DNA from: Myxococcus stipitatus
GTDB taxonomy: Bacteria > Myxococcota > Myxococcia > Myxococcales > Myxococcaceae
Assembly: GCF_037414475.1 (NCBI RefSeq)
Contig: NZ_CP147913.1
Span: forward strand, 8,628,501 to 8,692,500
DNA: 64,000 bases
Reading direction: 5' to 3'
In this document: positions 34,533-42,592 of the stretch, piece after piece
Layout: the number at the start of each line of letters is the position of its first letter
Numbering within the stretch: the first letter of the stretch is position 1
Notes under the pieces: generated by a model
Database searches by the model: none
What the model was told of the DNA's origin: nothing
The model's input: the letters and a program-made list of their open reading frames with translations, nothing else
Program-made: the position numbers and the translations under genes

Positions 34533-36005
34533 ATGTTTGCGCCGTTCGCCATGCGACGCCGTATAAGCTGCCCCTTCGTGTCTTCCCGACTGCTGACCGT
34601 CCTGCTCGCCCTGGCGTTGACCCCTCTGTCGGCACGTGCCGATGAGGACCCCGTGGGGCCCTGGCTCCAGGCGCGCGTGCGAGAGCACGCCGCCTGGTTC
34701 TCCTATTCAGGAGCGGGCGAGGGCCGCTCGGGGGCCATGGACCTGTGGCGGGAGCGCCCCGCGGGTGAGCAGGGCCTGCCCAACTTCACGCCGCCCACGT
34801 CGCTGGCCCCGCTGATTCGCGCGGTGGAGGCGGGCGTCGTCAACATCACCACGGTGAGCCCCCGGGAGAGCGGGCTCGCGGGCATGAAGCGCTCCACGGG
34901 CTCGGGCTTCGTGCTGACGCCCGATGGCCTGGTCGTCACCAACAGCCACGTGGTGTCGGGGGCGAACAAAATCGCGGTGCGCCTGTCGGATGGCCGCGAG
35001 TTCTCCGCCGAGGTGGTGGGCCGGGACGCGTCCACGGACGTGGCGCTGCTGCGGCTGAGCGGCTCGGACCTGGGGAACCTGCCCGCGCTGTTCCTGGGGG
35101 ATTCGGACCGGCTGGAGGTGGGGGACTGGGTGGTGGCCATCGGCAACCCCTTCGGCCTGGACCACTCCGTGTCGCACGGGATGATTTCCGCCAAGGAGCG
35201 CGTGCTGGGCGTGGGCCAGTTCGACGACTTCATCCAGACGGACGCGCTCATCAACCCGGGCAACTCGGGCGGGCCGCTGTTCAACATGAAGGGCGAGGTG
35301 GTGGGGGTGAACACGGCCATCATCAGCCAGGGGCAGGGCATCGGCTTCGCGGTGCCCATCAACCTGGTGAAGGACCTGCTGCCCAACCTGCGGGAGAACG
35401 GGAAGCTGGAGCGCGGCTGGCTGGGCGTGGTCATCAACGATGACCGGGACCGCGGCGAGCGCCGGGCGCCCATGGTGAAGGACGTCTTTCGCGGCAGCCC
35501 CGCGGACGCCGCGGGCATCCGCTCCGGGGACAAGCTGGTGGCCGTGAATGGACGGGCCATCGGCTCCTATCTGCAGTTGCTCCGGAAGGTGGCGCTCCTG
35601 GCGCCGGGCACCGAGGCGCGGCTGACGCTGCTTCGCCAGGGCGCCACGCAGGAGGTGTCCGTGCGGCTGGTGGCGCGCCCCGCGCAAGAGGCCACCGAGG
35701 GGCTGGTCCGGCGCGCGCTCAGCGACGAGGACCTGGGGCTGACGCTGCGGGATTTGACGCCGGAGGTGGCCTCGCCCCTGGGACAGGAGGCGTGGACCGG
35801 GGCGCTGGTGGCGGCGGTGGCGCCCCGCAGCCCCGCGGACGAGGCGGGGGTCCGCTCGGGCGACGTGGTGATGGAGGTCAACCGCAAGCGGGTGAAGGAC
35901 GCGGCGGGGGTCCGTGCCGCGCTGGCCAAGGGCAGCTCCGGCGCCAGCCTCCTGCTCCGGGTGAAGCGGGGAGACTCCCTCCAGTACGTGGCGATTTCTC
36001 GCTGA
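34533..36005 (+). CDS. HtrA/DegP-type periplasmic serine protease with two PDZ domains
   Basis: 490 aa if started at ATG 34533; ATG 34551 or GTG 34578 are equally possible, and all include the signal peptide (LLTVLLALALTPLSARA). The trypsin-like domain has His139 (VTNSHVV), Asp169 (STDVALL) and Ser245 (NPGNSGGPL). Two PDZ domains follow, at about 290-375 and 395-485. HtrA proteases degrade misfolded envelope proteins and sense stress. An ~50-residue segment sits between signal peptide and protease domain. It follows grpE by 44 bases. Confidence 0.9.
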   Translation: MFAPFAMRRRISCPFVSSRLLTVLLALALTPLSARADEDPVGPWLQARVREHAAWFSYSGAGEGRSGAMDLWRERPAGEQGLPNFTPPTSLAPLIRAVEAGVVNITTVSPRESGLAGMKRSTGSGFVLTPDGLVVTNSHVVSGANKIAVRLSDGREFSAEVVGRDASTDVALLRLSGSDLGNLPALFLGDSDRLEVGDWVVAIGNPFGLDHSVSHGMISAKERVLGVGQFDDFIQTDALINPGNSGGPLFNMKGEVVGVNTAIISQGQGIGFAVPINLVKDLLPNLRENGKLERGWLGVVINDDRDRGERRAPMVKDVFRGSPADAAGIRSGDKLVAVNGRAIGSYLQLLRKVALLAPGTEARLTLLRQGATQEVSVRLVARPAQEATEGLVRRALSDEDLGLTLRDLTPEVASPLGQEAWTGALVAAVAPRSPADEAGVRSGDVVMEVNRKRVKDAAGVRAALAKGSSGASLLLRVKRGDSLQYVAISR

Positions 36006-36029
36006 GGGAGTCTCGGGGACAGACGGACG

Positions 36030-36710
36030 TCAGCGGCGCGCGTTGGCGTCCTTGCCGTTGAGCCACAGGCCCAGCTGGTTGCCGGTGCGGCCCTCGCTGA
36101 CGAGCAGGCCTTCAATCCGGGCCGTCACGCCATAGTTCTTTCCGCCGCCCTTCTTGGGCAGGGACCACACGGCCTGCGGGGTGAAGACTACCTGGGCGCG
36201 CACGCCGCGCATGGAGAACATGCGGGAGAAGAGCTGGATGCTCCACCCGTCCGGCAGGGTGCCGGTGACGGTGAGCAGGGGCATCACCGGGTTGCCGTTG
36301 GCGTCCGTCTTCTTGGGCGTGCCGTGCGTCATCGCGTAGCGGCCGCTGGGGAAGAACGGGGTGATGTTGATGGTGTACTCGCCCGACGCGGGGGAGAACG
36401 GGCCGGGCGCCAGCATGTTGGCGTCGTCCTCCGTCACAATCATGTACAGCTGCTTGCCCTGGTACTTCTTGCGGAAGGCCTCCGCCTGGGACTTGCACTG
36501 CGGGTCCACCAGCGCCCCTTCACACGCCCCTACGTACTTCTCCAGGAACGCGCCCAGCCCCCCCAGGGGCTCGGACTCGTCTCGCAGCTTGGCGAAGCGG
36601 GGGTCCACGTCGGCCAGGGCCAGGGTGGGGAGGAGGACGGCGGCGAGGGCGACCAGGAAGCGGCTCAAGACGGGGGGCTCCAGGGAACGGTGGAATTTCC
36701 ATGGTGCCAT
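36030..36710 (-). CDS. Secreted protein of unknown function
   Basis: 226 aa from ATG 36710; TTG 36668 (MSRFLVALAAVLLPTLALA) has a better GGAG site and gives a more standard signal peptide, so the mature protein is the same either way. The mature part (~190 aa) has no recognised motif. It contains DPRFAKLRDESEPLGGLGAF, four cysteines in two close pairs region (ACEG, PQCK) and a beta-rich middle (GEYTINITPFFPSGRYAMTHG). Conserved hypothetical envelope protein; it converges on htrA with a 24-base gap. Confidence 0.7.
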   Translation of the reverse strand: MAPWKFHRSLEPPVLSRFLVALAAVLLPTLALADVDPRFAKLRDESEPLGGLGAFLEKYVGACEGALVDPQCKSQAEAFRKKYQGKQLYMIVTEDDANMLAPGPFSPASGEYTINITPFFPSGRYAMTHGTPKKTDANGNPVMPLLTVTGTLPDGWSIQLFSRMFSMRGVRAQVVFTPQAVWSLPKKGGGKNYGVTARIEGLLVSEGRTGNQLGLWLNGKDANARR

Positions 36711-36836
36711 GCCTGCCTGGAGGCCGGGGATGCCTTCTCGTAGGTGAGTGAGGGTGGATGTAGGTGAATAAATTGCCTACATGTGGCTACCATGTAGGGT
36801 GTGCCTGTCACCACCTGTTGCCGGGAGGCACCCTCC

Positions 36837-37196
36837 GTGTTCGAGCGTCCGCAAGAGCGCCGCAGTCACCTTCGCTTCGACAAGGTCTTCACCGTCTACC
36901 TCTCCACCAATGACGGGATGATGAGGGGCGTTGGCCGCAACATCAGCGCGCGGGGCATGTTCGTGGAGGTCCGCGACGCGGTGGGACTGGGAGAGAAGCT
37001 GAAGGTCACCTTCGCGGGCGAGGACGGCACGGAGATGACGTGCCTGTGCGAGGTCCGCTACCAGGTGGCGCTGGCGTTCGGCCGCAAGGACGGGCGCGAG
37101 GGCTCCAGCCGCGGGGTGGGCCTGCGAATCGTGGCGTACGAGACGCACGACGACGCGCCGCTGCTCCTGGTGGACCGCGAGCGGGTGATGCACTGA
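36837..37196 (+). CDS. PilZ-domain protein (cyclic-di-GMP binding)
   Basis: 119 aa from GTG 36837, chosen for GGGAGG 9 bases upstream; GTG 36801 is in frame but weaker. Both PilZ signature elements are present: RxxxR in ERRSHLRFDKVF (about residues 6-10) and NxSxxG in NISARGMFVEV (about 35-40). So it is expected to bind c-di-GMP and act as a one-domain effector. No partner gene is adjacent. A terminator shared with the convergent gdh follows. Confidence 0.85.
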   Translation: MFERPQERRSHLRFDKVFTVYLSTNDGMMRGVGRNISARGMFVEVRDAVGLGEKLKVTFAGEDGTEMTCLCEVRYQVALAFGRKDGREGSSRGVGLRIVAYETHDDAPLLLVDRERVMH

Positions 37197-37234
37197 GAGG
37201 CTAGGGCGTGGGCCCGGCACCCACGGCACATGAC

Positions 37235-37270
37235 AAGGGCACGGGCCTCGCTGGGAGGCGCCGTGCCCTT
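37235..37270. terminator. Bidirectional terminator between the PilZ gene and gdh
   Basis: AAGGGCACGG and CCGTGCCCTT form a perfect 10-bp stem around a 16-base loop. It sits between convergent genes ending at 37196 (plus) and 37299 (minus). Confidence 0.7.
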
Positions 37271-37298
37271 GGTGTTTCAGGGGCCTGCTTTCAACGGG

Positions 37299-38849
37299 CT
37301 ACTGCGAGAAGCCCTCGAGCAGGTAGTGGGCCTCGATGCGCTTGAGCGCGAGAATCATCGCGGCGCAGCGGGTGTCCACGGGCTCGCCGATGCAGTACTG
37401 GCGGCTGTCGTGCATGTCCGTCTTGCGCGGCTGGTTGCGGGAGATGTCGCGGATGATGCGGTAGTTGCGCTTCATCGCGCGCTCGAGGCGCTGGTCGACC
37501 TCGGCCTCGCTCCAGCGCTCCATGCGCTTGTTCTGGATCCACTCGTAGTAGCTCACCGTCACACCACCGGCGTTGGCGATGATGTCCGGGATGAGCTCGA
37601 TGCCGCGCTTCTGCAGGACGCGGTCGGCCTCCGGGGTGGTGGGGCCGTTGGCGCCCTCGGCGATGAGCTTGACCTTGAGGCGCTCGGCGATGTCGGCGGT
37701 GATTTCGCCACCCAGCGCCGCGGGGACGAGGATGTCCGCCTGGACGTCCCACAGGTCCTTCTTCTCGATCTTCTGCGCGCCGGGGAAGCCCAGCACGCTG
37801 CGCTTGAGGTTCTTCGGGTCCTGGACGTAGGCCATGAGGGCCTGCACGTCGATGCCGTCGCCGTTGTAGATGGTGCCGTCGGCGTCATTCACGGCCAAGA
37901 GGCGCGCGCCCGCGCCGGCCAGGATGTTGGCGGCGTGGCTGCCCACGTTGCCGAAGCCCTGGAGGACGAAGGTCTTGCCCTTCACGCTCTCGCCGCGGTC
38001 GGCGTAGTAGTCCTCGATGCAGAACGCGACGCCCTGGCCGGTGGCCTTGCCGCGGCCCTCGGAGCCGCCGATGCGCACGTCCTTGCCCGTGACGATGCCG
38101 CGCAGGTTGTGGCGCTCGCGCTCACCGTCGGAGAACTGGCGGTACAAGAGCGCCATGATCTCCGGGTTGGTGCCCACGTCCGGCGCGGGGATGTCGATGT
38201 TCGGCCCGATGAGGCTCTTGAGCCGGTACATGAAGCGCAGGGTGATGGCCTCCAGCTCCTCCTTGCCGTACTCGCGCGGGTCGATCTGGATGCCGCCCTT
38301 GCCGCCGCCGAAGGGGACCTCGGAGATGGCCGTCTTCCAGGTCATCTCCGCGGCCAGGGCCTTGAAGAGGTCCAGGGAGACTTCGCGGTGGTAGCGCAGG
38401 CCGCCCTTGTAGGGGCCACGGGCCTGGTTGTGCTGGACGCGGTAGGCCTTGAAGCGCTGGGACTCGCCGGGGACCAGCTGGTAGACCTTGCCGTCCGGCA
38501 GACGGAGGTGACCCTGGCGGATGGCCACGTCGGAGCCGAGCAGGGCGCGGCCATTGAGGATGATGCTGCCGTTGGCCAGCAGCTCCAGGCCATCCTTGTT
38601 GCGCACCTGGGTCTCCGGCAGATCGGAGAACTGCTTGGCGCGCTCGGGGATGAGCGGGACCAGGCGGTCCTTCAGCTTCGCCGTGACATAGAAGATGTGC
38701 TCGTAGTCGGGCTCCTCCAGCTCAAGGCGGACGCGCTTGTCCAGCTTGATGAGGTCCGCCGCCCGATGGAAGATCTCCATCGCCTCGGTGTAGACGGTGC
38801 GCTTCGGCGTGGGCGCCGGCGCGCGCATGAAGTTCTCTTCGCTGGCCAT
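37299..38849 (-). CDS. Glu/Leu/Phe/Val-type glutamate dehydrogenase
   Basis: 516 aa from ATG 38849 (MASEENF), with AAGGAG 11 bases upstream. Catalytic-domain signatures: RGPYKGGLRYH (catalytic Lys region), PFGGGKGGI, IPAPDVGTN; Rossmann part: VLQGFGNVGSHAANIL, LVPAALGGEITADIA, EGANGPTTPEADRVL, IPDIIANAGGVTVSYYEW. It interconverts glutamate and 2-oxoglutarate plus ammonia. An N-terminal extension of ~90 residues precedes the usual start of the catalytic domain, slightly longer than standard. Whether NAD or NADP is used is not settled from sequence. Confidence 0.92.
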   Translation of the reverse strand: MASEENFMRAPAPTPKRTVYTEAMEIFHRAADLIKLDKRVRLELEEPDYEHIFYVTAKLKDRLVPLIPERAKQFSDLPETQVRNKDGLELLANGSIILNGRALLGSDVAIRQGHLRLPDGKVYQLVPGESQRFKAYRVQHNQARGPYKGGLRYHREVSLDLFKALAAEMTWKTAISEVPFGGGKGGIQIDPREYGKEELEAITLRFMYRLKSLIGPNIDIPAPDVGTNPEIMALLYRQFSDGERERHNLRGIVTGKDVRIGGSEGRGKATGQGVAFCIEDYYADRGESVKGKTFVLQGFGNVGSHAANILAGAGARLLAVNDADGTIYNGDGIDVQALMAYVQDPKNLKRSVLGFPGAQKIEKKDLWDVQADILVPAALGGEITADIAERLKVKLIAEGANGPTTPEADRVLQKRGIELIPDIIANAGGVTVSYYEWIQNKRMERWSEAEVDQRLERAMKRNYRIIRDISRNQPRKTDMHDSRQYCIGEPVDTRCAAMILALKRIEAHYLLEGFSQ

Positions 38850-38914
38850 GACTCGACTCGCTCCTTGTGGTCCCAGCCAAAGAAGGGCCGGGGACTCTGG
38901 GGATAGCGGCGCCC

Positions 38915-38944
38915 TTATGTGCATATGCGCTACAGGAGTTCAAC
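38915..38944 (-). promoter_or_regulatory. Candidate promoter for glutamate dehydrogenase
   Basis: On the minus strand TTGAAC (38939-38944), an 18-base spacer and CATAAG (38915-38920), about 65 bases upstream of the start. The rest of the 314-base gap 38850-39163, apart from this and the tRNA promoter region, shows no gene. Confidence 0.38.
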
Positions 38945-39163
38945 CGCCGCGGCGCCCGCTTTCCCTCCCGAAAACCGGAGCGATGACGGGGACTTATGGC
39001 AACGCACTGTGTCACCTACGGCGGATGCACCGTGTCATCGATGTCACGGTGGGGGTGCCGGTTCGTTGGTGTTCAAGCCACGCGTGATGGGAATGAAACA
39101 AGCGGGTGCTTCATTTTGCCTTGCCCTACCGGAAACCCCATGGTACTTCGCGCACCGCCTTGC

Positions 39164-39239
<76 letters not shown>

Positions 39240-39249
39240 CCAAAGTCAG

Positions 39250-39289
39250 AGGCCCGGAAGCTATCTCGCTTCCGGGCCTTTGTCTTTTT
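39250..39289 (+). terminator. Rho-independent terminator after tRNA-Thr
   Basis: AGGCCCGGAAGC and GCTTCCGGGCCT form a 12-bp perfect stem with a six-base loop, followed by TTGTCTTTTT. It lies 10 bases after the tRNA 3' end. Confidence 0.88.
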
Positions 39290-39302
39290 GGGGGCACGTC
39301 TC

Positions 39303-39596
39303 ATGGCCGATTCGAAGGCTGCAGTGTCCGTGAAGCTTGCTCGCTACCTGGATGCCGAGGGGCGGCTGAAGAGCTGGCCGTCCAAGCGCTCCGTCCAACT
39401 CGAGGCCTTGCGCTACCTGGCGGGCCGCCTGCCGACTGGGGTGGAGTGGAGCGAGCGCGAGCTGAATGAGCAGTTGAAGTCACTGGCGACCTTTGGCGAC
39501 TGGGCACTCCTTCGCAGGGACCTGTGCGATGCGCGCTGGCTGGACCGCTCTCCCGATGGGCGGAGGTACTGGCGGGTGCCTTCGTCTCCTGGCTGA
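39303..39596 (+). CDS. DUF2087-domain protein
   Basis: 97 aa from ATG 39303. LARYLDAEGRLKSWPSKRSV, QLEALRYLAGRLPTG, YSERELNEQL-like residues SERELNEQLKSLATFGDWAL and LRRDLCDARWLDRSPDGRRY match the DUF2087 domain, a small winged-helix-like module sometimes fused to ArsR regulators. The protein may bind nucleic acid or act as an anti-regulator. Its start lies 13 bases after the tRNA terminator. Confidence 0.82.
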   Translation: MADSKAAVSVKLARYLDAEGRLKSWPSKRSVQLEALRYLAGRLPTGVEWSERELNEQLKSLATFGDWALLRRDLCDARWLDRSPDGRRYWRVPSSPG

Positions 39597-39632
39597 GGAC
39601 GTGGCGCTGGACGGGGTCCTGGAGCTACGTCC

Positions 39633-40603
39633 TCAACGAAAGGTGCTCGGGGACGTTCCGAAGTACCGTCCCCAGGCCACGGACACCGCTTGAGAGCGGA
39701 CTGCCTGGGTCAGCGTTCGGCACACCCCCTCCAGTCCGCCCAGGCGCAGATACAGCATGGGGTTGTCGCGGAGCAGCGTCTTCGCGAGCTGTCCGGGTGT
39801 GGCCGGCCCTCCGAGCGCCAGCGCCGCACCGAGTGCCCTCTGCGCGGGTGACACTTCCTGGCGGCTCGCGTGCCGTGTGGATTCAGCGCGGTGAAGCGGC
39901 AGCCCGCGCAGCGCATGGGGGCTCTTGCTCAGCGGGTATGCGCTCGCGCTCTTGTACTGATTGAGCAGCACCCGGATGGAGTGGTTGCCCGCGTTGCCTC
40001 CGGCCCGGTGGACGGTCAGGACATGCAGGAGGAGCACATCCCCAGGCGAGGCCTCCACGGGCATTCCCCTGCCGGCGAGCCGCTCCTCGGCGATGAAGGC
40101 TGGACCCTCATGGTGCCACTCGCCCTGGAGATGGGAGCTTGGGACAACCCAGGTGGAGCCCCTGGCCGCGGTGGTCTCGTCCAGATAGGTCAGCGCCGTG
40201 ACCAGCCCTGGCGTTGTGTGGCGGTCATAGGTCCAGTCCTGATGCCAGGAACAGAAGTTGTGATGTCCAGGTGGTCTGATCCGGGCAAAGCCCATCTGGA
40301 AGTCGATATCGTGTCCCAAGCAGTCCGAGACGACCTCCAAGATGCGCCGGTCATGAGTTTGCTCCAGCCACCAGGGCCCTGCCAGCGGCGTGTTTGTCAC
40401 CAGCCAGATTCCTTGGGGGTTGTCGGGGCGGTACGTGCTGCAATGCTCCCGCTTGAACTCCATCCTGGCGTGGGTGGACGCAGGCTGCAGGAGCAAGCGA
40501 TTCAGCTCGATGCGAGCCGCCTCTACTTCCCGAGGGGGAGGAACCCTCGAAGCTCGAGGTATCCCTCGCGCTCGAAGCGCTCGATTTGAGCAGGGGACAG
40601 CAT
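39633..40603 (-). pseudogene. Phytanoyl-CoA dioxygenase-like tailoring enzyme, one-base frameshift near the 5' end
   Basis: From ATG 40603 (GGGGAGAG upstream) the frame reads MLSPAQIERFEREGYLELRG-FLP and then hits a stop at TAG about 26 codons in. One base missing from the C-run at 40534-40538 explains it: restoring it gives the family-typical GFLPPREVEAARIELNR and joins an open frame of 300 more residues to 39633. The body has Fe(II)/2-oxoglutarate ligands HxD (WHQDWTYDRH) and a distal His...Arg (HRAGGNAGNHSIRV). Residues about 245-300 (ALALGGPATPGQLAKTLLRD, NPMLYLRLGGLEGVCRTL) resemble the C-termini of the four neighbouring radical SAM enzymes. It is last in their operon, 24 bases after rSAM-1. 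It could be a sequencing error, -1 slippage or a real lesion; the protein would be a hydroxylase acting on the modified peptide. Confidence 0.78.
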
Positions 40604-40627
40604 CACTTCTCTCCCCAGCGCGGTCGC

Positions 40628-42592
40628 CTATTCGACATCGGAGGTTCGCGGCCTGCCCACGACTCCCTTGAGTCTTGCCCTGGGTTGGACCGATGGACGG
40701 CTCTTGCCCTCGTGCAGCACCCAGAAGTCCTCCGACTCGGGGATGGCGAGGAACAGGTATTGGCCCGCCTCCGAGTAGAGCAGGTGCTCTCGGACGAGTG
40801 CCTCGACGAGCCGCCGGACGCCCTCCTTGCCTCCCATTCGGAGGTAGGCCTCGGGGTGGTGCGTCAGGAGCCGCTTGCCCGCGCGCTGGAGCGTCAGCGG
40901 CTCTTCGAAGGTCCGCAGGATGAGCCCGCTGAGCGGATCGAGAAGCCGCCTGCCTGCATTGGGAACGGGCCGGTGGTCGATGATCTGGAGATGCTCTCCG
41001 GGCAGCCTCGTCGCCGTGAAGATGGCCTTGGACCGTGCCCACTCGGCCACCCCTGCCCGCAGGCGTGCTCCGAGTGGCCCGTGTCTGGCGACACCAGGGG
41101 CCTCGAAGTCCAGGTCGAAGCAGAGCTCCTCTATCTCCGCATCCGGCAAATCCCACACGAAGCGATACCCGGGGAGCGGCCCCTTGATGTGGACCTGATG
41201 CTTGTCCGGGTGATTGAAGTAGGGGCTGAACCGCTCCAGGCTGAACTCGACGACGTCTGGCCAGGTCAGGTGGAAGAACCAGGGCAAGCGCGACAGCAGG
41301 GCTTCGTACCACTCGGCCCTCTCCCCTGGCAGACCATGCAGCATGTTCCAGTACACGTTGATTCCCAACTCGCGTGTCCGGCGCAGGAAGCAGAGGTTGA
41401 TGATAGGGGTGGTGCCCTTCTTCACCATCTCCAGCACCTCTGGTACCAGGCTCTCCAGGCCAGGTTGGAGGTGGATGATGCCACCCCGTGCCAGGCCACT
41501 CATCTGCGCCCGGGTCATTACCGCACGGACCTCGAAGAAGAGCTCCACGCCGGAGAGTCGTTGCTCGAGCTGCCGGGGCAGGGAGACGAGGTGCCTGGGG
41601 TCGATGATGTTGTCTGTTGCAACGAAGAGCGCGGTCTGGTGCTGCTCGCGCTGGGTCTTCAGCTCCTGGACGACCGCCTCCACGGGGCGGGCGCGCTGTC
41701 GGGTGACTTCGCCGTTGAGCCCGCAGAACAGACAGTGGCTCTGGACGGCCCACCAGCACCCCCGCGAGGCCTCGAATGGCAGCCGGACCTCGATGCCTGG
41801 CGCGAAGCGTCTGTGCTGGAGTTGATCGAAGTAATCCTGATAGGTCGGCAATGGGTAGTCGTCGAGCTCGGCCACGGGCTGGGGCGGACGGCGGGTGCAG
41901 GTGCCGTGCGCATCCCGCCAGAGCAAGCCGGGAATCTCCGTGGGGTCCTCATCTCGCAGCAGCGCCTGGACGAGCGGGGCGATGGTAAGATCCGCCTCTC
42001 CGTCAACGACGCCGTCCACGAAGATGAAGTTCCTGTGCAGTGCGCGCCCCATCGGCCCCGAGCAACCCGCTCCGCCGAAGAGGACCTTGAGGTGCGGGTG
42101 GCGCTCCTTCAGCAATCGCGCGAGCGCCAGGGAAGCGACTGGCTGGAGCATCGTCGTGGAGAATCCGACGACACGCACGTGTGCCCAGTCGACCGCCTCG
42201 AGCACCCACTCGATGAAGTTTGGCACCACGTCCTTGAGCCGCCGAATCTCCGCGAGCTGCTCGGCGCTGCACCCCTGCTTCGTGGCGAACGCATAGAACT
42301 GGCTCGTGGATGTCCTTCCGGTGTGTTCATCACCGTCACGCCCGGGGAAGAGCAAGGTTGAGAAGAGCCAGTCCGCGATGAAGTTATGGAATGAGCTGTA
42401 TTCCTCGTAGGTGGGAAGGCCGAGCCGTTCAGCGAACTCAAGGTTCGCGTACAGCCCGCGCGCTGCGATGCCTGCGCGCTCAAGCCTCGCGCACAGGATG
42501 CCAAGCTGCAGGGAGGGTTGCCGGACGGAGGCCCAGGGCATGGCCACCATCACCACCGGCGAGGCCCACCTCTCCGCGCGAGACGGGCTCAT
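40628..42592 (-). CDS. B12-binding radical SAM RiPP C-methyltransferase-type enzyme 1
   Basis: 654 aa. N-terminal Rossmann-like cobalamin domain (about 12-210: VVMVAMPWASVRQPSLQLGI, VVGFSTTMLQPVASLALARL, FGGAGCSGPMG), radical SAM core with Cys279, Cys287, Cys290 in GCWWAVQSHCLFCGLNG (CX7CX2C, the pattern of the TIGR03975 'RiPP maturation radical SAM protein 1' family), then LQPGLESLVPEVL and NVYWNMLHGLPGER. The last ~80 residues hold the ILRTFEEPLTL/AYLRMGGKEGV element shared in this locus. The family is expected to methylate unactivated carbons of peptide substrates. Start overlaps the stop of enzyme 2 by ATGA, so strongly coupled. Confidence 0.9.
   Translation of the reverse strand: MSPSRAERWASPVVMVAMPWASVRQPSLQLGILCARLERAGIAARGLYANLEFAERLGLPTYEEYSSFHNFIADWLFSTLLFPGRDGDEHTGRTSTSQFYAFATKQGCSAEQLAEIRRLKDVVPNFIEWVLEAVDWAHVRVVGFSTTMLQPVASLALARLLKERHPHLKVLFGGAGCSGPMGRALHRNFIFVDGVVDGEADLTIAPLVQALLRDEDPTEIPGLLWRDAHGTCTRRPPQPVAELDDYPLPTYQDYFDQLQHRRFAPGIEVRLPFEASRGCWWAVQSHCLFCGLNGEVTRQRARPVEAVVQELKTQREQHQTALFVATDNIIDPRHLVSLPRQLEQRLSGVELFFEVRAVMTRAQMSGLARGGIIHLQPGLESLVPEVLEMVKKGTTPIINLCFLRRTRELGINVYWNMLHGLPGERAEWYEALLSRLPWFFHLTWPDVVEFSLERFSPYFNHPDKHQVHIKGPLPGYRFVWDLPDAEIEELCFDLDFEAPGVARHGPLGARLRAGVAEWARSKAIFTATRLPGEHLQIIDHRPVPNAGRRLLDPLSGLILRTFEEPLTLQRAGKRLLTHHPEAYLRMGGKEGVRRLVEALVREHLLYSEAGQYLFLAIPESEDFWVLHEGKSRPSVQPRARLKGVVGRPRTSDVE

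Noticed and set aside
39633-41759. A 708-codon minus-strand open frame as one fused protein
   Set aside because: Its first half is the complement-frame shadow of radical SAM enzyme 1; only the part below 40535 is the dioxygenase, joined through the frameshift.
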